Assembly (NCBI GenBank): GCA_010029825.1
Contig: RGVZ01000018.1
Coordinates: forward strand, 1 to 43,697
Reading direction: 5' to 3'
Length of the DNA stretch: 43,697 nt
Origin: a bacterium
GTDB lineage: Bacteria > Bdellovibrionota_B > Oligoflexia > Oligoflexales > RGVZ01
Made by a program: the position numbers and the translations under genes. This document shows positions 9,757 to 18,133 of the stretch, piece by piece (position 1 is the first letter of the stretch; each line of letters starts with the position of its first letter). Below the pieces are notes generated by a model. The model made no database searches. It had not been told where the DNA came from and was given only the letters and a program-made list of their open reading frames with translations.

Positions 9757-10074
9757 TTGTCCGACAATATTGATGATCTGAGTGTTGAGTTTGTGCAGGA
9801 CGATCGACTCGTCGTGAAGCAAGTTGACAAGAAAATCCTGACGCGCGGCAATTGGACGACGATCATGTTCAAATATGTCGAGATGGACAAGAAGAGCGGC
9901 GAATACGGGCAGCCCAAGGTGTCCATCCGTCGTTACCAGAAGCGTAGCGGCGTTTATCGGATGCAGAGCAAGTTCAACATCAGCAGTGGCAAGCAGGCTC
10001 ACATGATCTCGGGTGCCTTGATGTCCTGGTTCCCTGAGGCAACCGCGGGCGGCAAGGAAGAGGACGGGGAGTAA
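9757..10074 (+). CDS. Small conserved hypothetical protein (105 aa), possibly PC4-like ssDNA/RNA-binding fold
   Basis: SD ggaggt (9746-9751) then TTG start; SDNIDDLSVEFV...GNWTTIMFKYVEMDKKSGEYGQPKVSIRRYQKRSGVYRMQSKFNISSGKQ. PC4 assignment is only by pattern resemblance. Confidence 0.75.
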   Translation: MSDNIDDLSVEFVQDDRLVVKQVDKKILTRGNWTTIMFKYVEMDKKSGEYGQPKVSIRRYQKRSGVYRMQSKFNISSGKQAHMISGALMSWFPEATAGGKEEDGE

Positions 10075-10080
10075 GAGAGG

Positions 10081-10148
10081 ATCCTTCGGCTCCGCCTCAG
10101 GATGACGGGGGAGAGAAGATCCTTCGGCTCCGCCTCAGGATGACGGGG
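10081..10148. repeat. Two direct copies of a 30-nt REP-like imperfect palindrome
   Basis: ATCCTTCGGCTCCGCCTCAGGATGACGGGG at 10081-10110 and identically at 10119-10148. Confidence 0.9.
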
Positions 10149-10869
10149 TGGGTTTGTGCTTGCGCAGCCACTTGAACGCCTGGCGCGCTTCACCGCGTTC
10201 TTTCGTGCGCCCCCACTCTGCCGGGACAACGTCATAGACAACGTGTTCGGGCGCATGGGTCGAATTGCGATCTCTCAAGAAAGAACCGAAATCCTTCACG
10301 GTACTGATCTGGGTTGTCCCCTCCTCGTAGCAAACATCGCGGGCGATCGTGATGGCCGCGTCTCCGACGGGTAGCACCCGCAGTCCGCCGCGTTCATACA
10401 GTGCCGCGCAATGGGCGGCCAACAGGTTCAGAACGGCGGTCTTGGCCGTTTCCTGGCGTCCCGACTCGATCCATATGACCAGTTCCGCGTGGGTGAAAGT
10501 CGTGTAGGTTGCGTGTGTTTCTGCCCAACCGAGGAACATTTGTTCCGGCTTGGCGCCGGCAGGCTTGGCTTGGGCTGGATTCAATTTCAGTACCCAACGT
10601 CCTGCGATGTTGGGCAGTTGTCCCTTGTGACGGGATCTTGACGGTGCGAAGCCGGCAGGTGCCCTGAACGTTAACGTTTGCAGCGGGGCAGCCGTTGCTG
10701 CAAAATAATTGGTGTCACCCTGTTCCCAATAGACCGCTGGCGACCAGACGAGGTCACCAGCCATGATCGAGATGTCGAGTCGCAAGGTTTCAGTGCGCGG
10801 TAGCTCGAAACGCATGCCTGACTTCTGCTGTTTTCGGAATAGCATGTTTTTGACTCCCGCCAGTTTCAA
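10135..10869 (-). CDS. Hypothetical protein
   Basis: Long ORF oriented away from the bactofilin gene; no family recognised. Start uncertain (several in-frame Met). Confidence 0.65.
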   Translation of the reverse strand: MKLAGVKNMLFRKQQKSGMRFELPRTETLRLDISIMAGDLVWSPAVYWEQGDTNYFAATAAPLQTLTFRAPAGFAPSRSRHKGQLPNIAGRWVLKLNPAQAKPAGAKPEQMFLGWAETHATYTTFTHAELVIWIESGRQETAKTAVLNLLAAHCAALYERGGLRVLPVGDAAITIARDVCYEEGTTQISTVKDFGSFLRDRNSTHAPEHVVYDVVPAEWGRTKERGEARQAFKWLRKHKPTPSS

Positions 10870-10943
10870 TTCGAAGTTTATGTGAAGTCAGCGCTGCGTG
10901 CCACGGAGTTCAGCTCGTCCCAGGAAAACAAAGGGGGATCCCA

Positions 10944-11429
10944 ATGTTCGGCAAGAAAGAGGCAAACCAAAACGGTCAGCGTCCTCAAAAGAAGTCCGCT
11001 GCCGCCGGTCGTGACGCTGCGGTGACCATCCTGACCAGCGGGTGCCACTTCAATGGCAAACTCTATTGTCGCGGATCAAGCCGTATCGGCGGCAAGATCG
11101 AGGGTCAGATCATCTCCGAGGGAATCCTCGTCATTGAGGAAGGCGCGACCATCTTGGCGGAGGTGAAGGCTGACGAAGTGATCATTCAAGGCAGGGTCAA
11201 CGGCAGACTCGAAGCCAAGATCCGCGTTGAGCTCTACCCCCAGAGCCGTTTTGACGGTGATATTTACACACCGGTGCTCGTCATCAACGAAGGCGCCCAG
11301 TTCAATGGCCGCTCGATCATGAACACCGGGGCCGGCGCCTCCGCGCACCAGACCACGGAGGGTCGGAAAAACCGCGTTCTGCCCATGGCGGCAGGTGCCG
11401 AGGTCGCGCCGGAGATCAAGGTGAACTGA
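10944..11429 (+). CDS. Bactofilin (DUF583-type polymer-forming cytoskeletal protein)
   Basis: TILTSGCHFNGKLYCRGSSRIGGKIEGQIISEGILVIEEGATILAEVKADEVIIQGRVNGRLEAKIRVELYPQSRFDGDIYTPVLVINEGAQFNG. Confidence 0.94.
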   Translation: MFGKKEANQNGQRPQKKSAAAGRDAAVTILTSGCHFNGKLYCRGSSRIGGKIEGQIISEGILVIEEGATILAEVKADEVIIQGRVNGRLEAKIRVELYPQSRFDGDIYTPVLVINEGAQFNGRSIMNTGAGASAHQTTEGRKNRVLPMAAGAEVAPEIKVN

Positions 11430-11440
11430 GCCAGGGGCGC

Positions 11441-12088
11441 GTGAGATTTTCTTTTCCAATCGTTGACGGATTTCCTGCCGGTGCCTTGCCGGAGACCCTG
11501 GCAAATGTGAACCCGGTCATGTCCAGATGGAGCACCCTCAGCCTCGAGGGTCACCGGATGGTCCCGGAAGGCCAGCGAAAGCCACCGCGACATAGCGCGG
11601 TGGCTTTGTTGTTTATCCCTCCGCTCATCGCCGGAACCCCGGCCGATGTGTTGTTGATCCGGCGGAGCGCCCATTACGGGTCGCATCGCGGTCAGATCGG
11701 TCTGGCAGGCGGTCGTGCCGAGGTTGATGACGCCGGGCCCGTAGATACTTTGTTGCGTGAGCTCCGCGAGGAACTCGGCATTCCCGGCGAGGTCCTGATG
11801 TTCCATGGCCAACTGCCGGAACGTCGCGCCATCGATGGTTCCATGGTTCTGGCTTGCGTAGTGACAGCGAATTTGACGCGCGACCGGATCAAGGCGGCTC
11901 CTGATGAGGTGGCATCCGTGCACTTCACCCCGTGGACAGCCCTGACCAACATGAAACGGGAGTCTTTCGTTTTCACAATGTTCGGAGTCCGGCGCGAGTC
12001 CGCCTTGTACCGTGTTGACGGAGTTACGGTTTGGGGGTTGACTGCTTCGATCATCACGGCGGCGGACATGCTTCCGTCTGGTCAATAA
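11441..12088 (+). CDS. NUDIX hydrolase, CoA pyrophosphatase (NudL)-like
   Basis: RRSAHYGSHRGQIGLAGGRAEVDDAGPVDTLLRELREELGI combines the NudL UPF0035-type motif and the Nudix box. Confidence 0.88.
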   Translation: MRFSFPIVDGFPAGALPETLANVNPVMSRWSTLSLEGHRMVPEGQRKPPRHSAVALLFIPPLIAGTPADVLLIRRSAHYGSHRGQIGLAGGRAEVDDAGPVDTLLRELREELGIPGEVLMFHGQLPERRAIDGSMVLACVVTANLTRDRIKAAPDEVASVHFTPWTALTNMKRESFVFTMFGVRRESALYRVDGVTVWGLTASIITAADMLPSGQ

Positions 12089-12115
12089 GAATGTAGCAGG
12101 AAGATCTTCAGGAGG

Positions 12116-12472
12116 ATGAACGTGAGACTGGTTTTCATGATTGCAGCGCTTGTGGTCCCTGTCGTGGGATGCACCCAGGAACTACAGAACAAGGTCTCGC
12201 GTAGCATCCAGAACTGGACCGGGACTGACGGTGTCCTTGATGTCATCAGTGATGGCAAGGTCATGTACCGGTTCATAAAAATTGACAAGATCAGCACCGC
12301 GACAGCCACAGGAGACCGGGAAACCAGCCGGCCATACCGTTATGGATACGGTGTTCTCGATTTGAATCAGAACTTTCTCCAGGACGAGAACGAGCGTAAG
12401 ATCTATTTCGAGTTCAGCGACTTCAGCACGAGTTACGTGTTCTACGAGAACCCGGGAATCGCTGTCCGCTAA
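12116..12472 (+). CDS. Small hypothetical lipoprotein
   Basis: SD aggagg; N-terminus MNVRLVFMIAALVVPVVGC with lipobox VVGC. Confidence 0.75.
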   Translation: MNVRLVFMIAALVVPVVGCTQELQNKVSRSIQNWTGTDGVLDVISDGKVMYRFIKIDKISTATATGDRETSRPYRYGYGVLDLNQNFLQDENERKIYFEFSDFSTSYVFYENPGIAVR

Positions 12473-12486
12473 GAAGAGGCTGGATC

Positions 12487-14286
12487 ATGCGCACCCAGGA
12501 TACACTCCCGTCTTATTTGAAACGCTACGTCGTCCCCCAGCGTTATGATCGATACACTCCGGTGGAACACGCCACTTGGCGCTACATCATGAGGCGGGCC
12601 CGGGACTTTTTCTCGCGTCACGCGGTGCCGGCATACGTAGACGGTATCACCAAGACCGGGATGCACATGGACAGGATCCCGAAGATAGACGATATCGACG
12701 CGCATTTGCAGGAATTCGGGTGGGGCGCGATCGGTGTGAGTGGTTTCATCCCGCCGGCCGCGTTCCTGGATTTCCAGACGCGAAGCATCATGCCGATCGC
12801 GATGGACATGCGTAGTTTGGAGCACGTCGCGTACACGCCGGCTCCCGATATCGTCCATGAGGCGGCTGGTCACATCCCGATTCTCTACGATCCACGCTAT
12901 CGCGCCTATTTGCAGCGCTACGCGAACATGGCCAACAAGTCCATCATTTCGTCCGAGGACGTCCGGCTGTATGAGGCGATTCGCTGGCTCTCCGATATCA
13001 AGGAAAATCCCGACGCGACAAAGCCGGAAATCGACGCCGCGAGTGAGATGCTCAAGCAAGCATACGACGGCATCACTCATGTCTCGGAAATGGCCAAGGT
13101 GGGACGCATGGCATGGTGGACAGCCGAGTACGGGCTGGTCGGCGACTTGAAAAACCCCAGGATTTACGGGGCCGGGTTGCTCTCGTCGGTTGGTGAAAGT
13201 GAACATTGCCTGTCTGACAAGGTTCGAAAGATCCGGTTGACGGTGGATTGCGTCGAGCAAGGTTACGACATCACAGAACCGCAGCCGCAGTTGTTCGTGG
13301 CCGAGTCGCTGGAGTCCTTGCCGGGTATCCTGGCGCAACTTGAGGAGACGCTGTCCTTCCGGAAAGGCGGAGTTTCAGGACTTCATCAGGCGTTGATCTC
13401 GAAAGCCGTCAATACCGTTGTCATGGAATCAGGCGCGTCGGTCAGCGGTATCATCGAGTCATACGAGGTCGAGGAATCGAAAGACGGACGCGTTGACTTT
13501 CTCAAGTTCAAGGGACCTGTGCAGCTCGCCTGTGGCGAAAAACAACTGCCGGGACAGGGACGTGATCGCCACCCGGAAGGGTTCAGCAGCCCGATCGGGT
13601 GCTTCGCGTTTGCGCCGTCAAAGGCACCTTGCAAACTTCGGGATGACGAGTTGAAGGCAGGCGGTATTGTCGCTGGCTCGCGATGCACGGTTGATTTTGT
13701 CTCCGGGTTCAAGGTCGCAGGGATCCTGAGGAAGATCGTTCGCGACGGGGACAAAATCCTTTACATGACTTTCGCGGACTGCACGGTTACACGCGGCGGC
13801 AAACGTTATTTTGAGCCGGCGTGGGGCGAATTTGACATGATCATCGGCAGCAAGATCGCCTCGGTGCATGGTGGTCCGGCTGAACGCCAGACTTATGGCG
13901 AGTACGATCTCGGTCAGGTCAGCAGTTCTCCGGGACGTTCCTCGCCCTTCACAGAGCACGAACAAGAGATGTTCAGGGCATACGCGACGATCCGCGAGGT
14001 TCGTGGCCGTCACATCGGCCCGAAGGCAACCCAGGCAAACAACGAAACGAACGCAAGGGATGCCTTGGCATTGGCGGACCTTGCGGAAAGCGTCATCAAA
14101 ATTCATCACGATGAATGGCTGGTTGGCCTGGAATTACTTGAGATCGCGACGCAGCGTCCGGCATTGGTCTCTTCGAATTGGACGGTTCCCTTGCGGGAGG
14201 TCATTGGTCATCATGCCAAGACGAAGGGATCGTTGGCGGAGGAGCTCCTCGGTCGTGGTTTGGAATTGCTGTCCGTCGTTGATTGA
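12487..14286 (+). CDS. Biopterin-dependent aromatic amino acid hydroxylase (phenylalanine 4-monooxygenase-like), long form
   Basis: YTPAPDIVHEAAGHIPILYDPRYRAYLQRY and WWTAEYGLVGD supply the His-His-Glu iron ligands; about 300-aa C-terminal extension. Confidence 0.92.
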   Translation: MRTQDTLPSYLKRYVVPQRYDRYTPVEHATWRYIMRRARDFFSRHAVPAYVDGITKTGMHMDRIPKIDDIDAHLQEFGWGAIGVSGFIPPAAFLDFQTRSIMPIAMDMRSLEHVAYTPAPDIVHEAAGHIPILYDPRYRAYLQRYANMANKSIISSEDVRLYEAIRWLSDIKENPDATKPEIDAASEMLKQAYDGITHVSEMAKVGRMAWWTAEYGLVGDLKNPRIYGAGLLSSVGESEHCLSDKVRKIRLTVDCVEQGYDITEPQPQLFVAESLESLPGILAQLEETLSFRKGGVSGLHQALISKAVNTVVMESGASVSGIIESYEVEESKDGRVDFLKFKGPVQLACGEKQLPGQGRDRHPEGFSSPIGCFAFAPSKAPCKLRDDELKAGGIVAGSRCTVDFVSGFKVAGILRKIVRDGDKILYMTFADCTVTRGGKRYFEPAWGEFDMIIGSKIASVHGGPAERQTYGEYDLGQVSSSPGRSSPFTEHEQEMFRAYATIREVRGRHIGPKATQANNETNARDALALADLAESVIKIHHDEWLVGLELLEIATQRPALVSSNWTVPLREVIGHHAKTKGSLAEELLGRGLELLSVVD

Positions 14287-14326
14287 GAAGAAATCCAGAT
14301 AATCTTGTAACCTTGGGGGGACGGGT

Positions 14327-15313
14327 ATGCCAGGTTGGAAATCTTGTCCGGGTCATCAGAGGCTGCCGGTGCTTCGGGTGAGTGTGGTCATTTTTGCTGC
14401 CTGCCTGTCATCCATGATTCAGGGTTGCGCAACCAGCGCAGGACCGCGGCCGGAAGAGCCACTGAAAATTTCTGACAGTCCCGGCCCCGATGCGCCGAAG
14501 GTGGTCCCGTTCAAGCAGACAACTGGCTTGGCGGCATATTCGGTGGCTGCCCCTGACGATTCCGATTCCCACGACGGGAAGTCCAGAAAAGGCGCCAAGT
14601 CCCTGAAAAGTCAGACGCAGCAGTCTGTTGAATGGTTCACCTGCCAGCTGGAAAAGGCTGGAGGGGTTGTTCTCATGGCCCATGACGAGGATTCTGGATT
14701 CGACTCGAAGGATTTTTGCAATGCTCCAGAAGCACAAGCTTTTTTGGCTTCCGGTCTCAATGTCGCGGGATTCAACCGGCCGGGGTTCGGAAGTTCAACG
14801 GGGGAGCGAGACCTTGTGGGCAAGCATTCCCAACAAGCCGCTCTGGTCGCAGCCGAGTCGATTCTAAAGGCCAATGCTGGCATCGGTGGCCCTTACTCCG
14901 GGTCGTACGGTTACGGGACCGGAGCCACCGCAGCGTCTTTTTTCGCCAAGCAGTCCGGCAATTTGCAGTGGTTGATCGTGGGTGGCGGAATGTTTGATTT
15001 TGAGCAGGTGGCCAGAACATCTGATGATCGCCAGCTTGTCGATCTGATCAAAAAAGCATCAGGCAAAGAAGGTGAAGTCGCGTACGAGATCCGTTCCATC
15101 GGCTATGACGTGAACGGATTGCCCGCACGCGTGGCTATTTTCCGCGGCAAAGACGATACGATTTCGCCCCATGATCAAGCGCATGCCTTTCGCGATGGTC
15201 TGGCCGCCTCTGAGTGCAAAGTGACCTTTCAGGAGATTGCGGGAATCGGTCACAAGATCGGTCCGCGCCAGTTGCGTCAAATCCTCGACGTCATGATCAC
15301 TTCGGTCCGCTGA
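14327..15313 (+). CDS. Lipoprotein with alpha/beta hydrolase-like fold
   Basis: Lipobox IQGC; FNRPGFGSSTGERD, GSYGYGTGATAASFFAKQSG, FRGKDDTISPHDQAHAF, GIGHKIG in hydrolase order. Confidence 0.7.
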   Translation: MPGWKSCPGHQRLPVLRVSVVIFAACLSSMIQGCATSAGPRPEEPLKISDSPGPDAPKVVPFKQTTGLAAYSVAAPDDSDSHDGKSRKGAKSLKSQTQQSVEWFTCQLEKAGGVVLMAHDEDSGFDSKDFCNAPEAQAFLASGLNVAGFNRPGFGSSTGERDLVGKHSQQAALVAAESILKANAGIGGPYSGSYGYGTGATAASFFAKQSGNLQWLIVGGGMFDFEQVARTSDDRQLVDLIKKASGKEGEVAYEIRSIGYDVNGLPARVAIFRGKDDTISPHDQAHAFRDGLAASECKVTFQEIAGIGHKIGPRQLRQILDVMITSVR

Positions 15314-15440
15314 CGCGGCATCTGGGCAAGTATTTCCCTATACGTGCGAACCCTTGCAAACCTCTGGTTATTACCGGACCATTGAGGTAGGACACTAGGG
15401 CCGCTTGCGGCTTTTCATGATTTTTTCTCGGGAGTTAGGG

Positions 15441-16691
15441 ATGGCTGTTGACGTCAAGGTCCCGTCCGTCGGTGAGTCCGTCAAGGAAGGGATGATCCAT
15501 CGCTGGCATGTAAAGAGTGGCGACTATGTCGCGCGTGACCAGGTCCTCGTTGAACTTGAGACAGACAAAGCTACGGTCGAAGTCGTCGCCGAAGCGGCGG
15601 GCGTTGTCACGCTCGGTCGCAAGCAAGGCGACACCGTTGCCGTTGGTGAGGTGATCGCAAGCATCGACACTTCTGCGGCGAAGCCCGCTGGAGGAGCCCC
15701 TGCGGCCGCCCCGGCTCCGGCAGTCGCGGCGCCTGCGGCTCCCGCAGCCCCAGTTCCCGCGCCTGCAGCGTCGCGTGTCGACGCTGCGCAGACAATGAGC
15801 CCGGCGGTTCGTCGCATCGTTGCGGAAACCGGCATCGATCCGGCAAGTGTCGAGGGTACGGGTCGCGGTGGCCGCTTGACCAAGGGTGATGTTTTGGCCG
15901 CAACTGCAGGCGGCGCTCAGGCCACTGCCCCGGCTGCTCCTGCGAAAGCGCCGTCCGCCCAATTCGCTCCTGCCGCGCGACCGCCCGGCAAGCGCACGGA
16001 GCGTCGCGAGCCGATGAGCATGTTGCGTCGCCGCATCGCGGAGCGCCTCGTCGAAGCCCAGTCGACTGCTGCCATCCTGACGACGTTCAACGAAATCGAC
16101 ATGAGCGCCGTGATGGCCTTGCGCGGCCAGTACAAGGATACCTTCAAGGAAAAATACGGAGTGTCCCTCGGTTTTATGGGCATTTTCGTGAAGGCTGTGA
16201 TTGAGGCGCTAAAGGCGTTCCCGGCAATCAACGGTTGGATCGAAGGCAATGAGATCGTTTATCACGACTACTACGATATCGGGGTTGCCGTGTCCGGTGA
16301 CCGCGGCCTGGTGGTTCCGGTTGTTCGCGACGCGGACCACCTTTCCATTGCCGGGACTGAAGCGGCAATCGGCGCTTACGCAAAGCGCGCCCGCGATGGA
16401 AAGATCACCGTTGACGAACTCACTGGCGGTACATTCACGGTCTCGAACGGCGGTGTCTTTGGATCCTTGATGTCGACCCCGATCCTGAATCCGCCGCAGA
16501 GCGGAATCCTCGGCATGCACAAGATCCAGGAACGGCCGGTGGTTGTGAACGGCCAAATCGTCATTCGCCCGATGATGTATGTCGCGCTGAGCTACGATCA
16601 CCGCATCGTCGATGGTCGCGAAGCCGTGCAGTTCCTTGTGAAAGTGAAAGAATGCGTTGAGGATCCGGCCAGGATCCTTCTGGGAGTTTGA
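15441..16691 (+). CDS. sucB: 2-oxoglutarate dehydrogenase E2, dihydrolipoyllysine-residue succinyltransferase
   Basis: Lipoyl domain [18 protein letters not shown]; Ala/Pro linker; E3-binding [32 protein letters not shown]; catalytic [13 protein letters not shown]. Confidence 0.96.
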   Translation: MAVDVKVPSVGESVKEGMIHRWHVKSGDYVARDQVLVELETDKATVEVVAEAAGVVTLGRKQGDTVAVGEVIASIDTSAAKPAGGAPAAAPAPAVAAPAAPAAPVPAPAASRVDAAQTMSPAVRRIVAETGIDPASVEGTGRGGRLTKGDVLAATAGGAQATAPAAPAKAPSAQFAPAARPPGKRTERREPMSMLRRRIAERLVEAQSTAAILTTFNEIDMSAVMALRGQYKDTFKEKYGVSLGFMGIFVKAVIEALKAFPAINGWIEGNEIVYHDYYDIGVAVSGDRGLVVPVVRDADHLSIAGTEAAIGAYAKRARDGKITVDELTGGTFTVSNGGVFGSLMSTPILNPPQSGILGMHKIQERPVVVNGQIVIRPMMYVALSYDHRIVDGREAVQFLVKVKECVEDPARILLGV

Positions 16692-16694
16692 TTC

Positions 16695-18113
16695 ATGGCA
16701 GCTGAAGGCGACAACACGCAGTTTGACCTCGTTGTGATCGGTGGCGGACCGGGAGGTTACGTCGCTGCGATCCGTGCGGCGCAGCTTGGGCTCAAGACCG
16801 CGTGCGTCGAATCCCGCGGCACCCTCGGCGGCACGTGCCTCAACGTTGGGTGTATTCCGAGCAAGGCGTTGCTGCAGTCGAGCGAGGCATACTCGGAAGT
16901 GCGGCACAAGGTGGCCGAGCACGGTGTCAAGGTTACGGGTGTATCACTTGATTTGCCCCAGATGATGAAACGCAAGGACGAGATTGTAAAAGGCCTGACG
17001 CGCGGCATCGAAGGTCTGTTCAAAAAGAACAAGGTGACCTGGTTGCAGGGACACGGCCGTTTTGCCGGCAAAGGCCAGGTGGCAGTGGACGCAGCCGATG
17101 GTACGAGCAAGACGTATGCGGCGAGCAAGGTCATCATCGCCACGGGCAGTGAGCCGGTGGAGCTCAAATCCATCGCTCCGTTTGACGGCAAATTCGTTAT
17201 CAGTTCGACAGACGCGCTGGCCCTGGACAAGGTTCCGGGTCACCTGGTTGTGATTGGCGCCGGAGTGATTGGTCTCGAGATGGGCAGCGTTTGGGCGCGT
17301 TTGGGCGCTAAAGTGACTGTGATCGAGGCGGCCGACAGGGTGTTGCCACCGATGGACGGGGCGGTCTCAGCGGCGATGCAGAAGATCCTCGTCAAGCAGG
17401 GCTTTGAGTTCCTCCTGAACGCGAAGCTGACCGGTACGAAAGTCGAAGGCAACCAAGTCAAGGTCGCGTTTGATCACGAGGGACAAAAAAAGGAAATCAC
17501 GGCGGACAAGGTCCTGGTCGCGGTGGGACGTCGTCCGAACACGTTCAAGCTGGGGCTTGAGACAATCGGGTTGTCGTTGCAATCGAACGGTCGTGTGCCG
17601 GTCGACGCGCACTTGCAGACGCCCGCAGAAGGAGTCTACGCCATCGGTGATGTCATTGATGGCGTGATGCTGGCCCACAAGGCAGAGGATGAGGGTATCG
17701 CGGCCGCCGAGAATATTGCCGGCCAGCATGGCCACGTGAATTACGAGGCAATCCCCAATGTCGTTTACACCTGGCCCGAAGTGGCTTCGGTCGGGATGAC
17801 CGAGGAACAGTGCAAGGCCAAGGGGCTCGCGTACAAGGCGGGCCAGTTCCCGTTCGCGGCGAATGGGCGTGCCAAGTGCCTTGGGAATACCGACGGATTT
17901 GTGAAGATCATCGCAGATGCGAAAACGGACCGGTTGGTTGGATTTCACGTGATCGGACCAAACGCGTCCGAGTTGATCGCGGAAGCGGCGATCGCGTTCG
18001 AGTTCGGCGGAAGTGCCGAAGACCTCGCGCGTTCGACGCACGCGCACCCGACTTTGGCGGAAGTCATCAAGGAAGCCGCCTTGAGTGTGGACAAGCGCGC
18101 GATTCATATTTGA
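16695..18113 (+). CDS. lpd: Dihydrolipoyl dehydrogenase (E3)
   Basis: VVIGGGPGGYVAAIRAAQLGLKTACVE; GGTCLNVGCIPSKALL redox disulfide; HAHPTLAEVIKEAAL. Confidence 0.97.
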   Translation: MAAEGDNTQFDLVVIGGGPGGYVAAIRAAQLGLKTACVESRGTLGGTCLNVGCIPSKALLQSSEAYSEVRHKVAEHGVKVTGVSLDLPQMMKRKDEIVKGLTRGIEGLFKKNKVTWLQGHGRFAGKGQVAVDAADGTSKTYAASKVIIATGSEPVELKSIAPFDGKFVISSTDALALDKVPGHLVVIGAGVIGLEMGSVWARLGAKVTVIEAADRVLPPMDGAVSAAMQKILVKQGFEFLLNAKLTGTKVEGNQVKVAFDHEGQKKEITADKVLVAVGRRPNTFKLGLETIGLSLQSNGRVPVDAHLQTPAEGVYAIGDVIDGVMLAHKAEDEGIAAAENIAGQHGHVNYEAIPNVVYTWPEVASVGMTEEQCKAKGLAYKAGQFPFAANGRAKCLGNTDGFVKIIADAKTDRLVGFHVIGPNASELIAEAAIAFEFGGSAEDLARSTHAHPTLAEVIKEAALSVDKRAIHI

Positions 18114-18133
18114 CCTGACGGAAGGGAATCGAC

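Noticed and set aside
15398-15431. GCCGC-TT-GCGGC with T-rich stretch before sucB
   Set aside because: Loop is too small and stem too short to support a terminator/attenuator claim.
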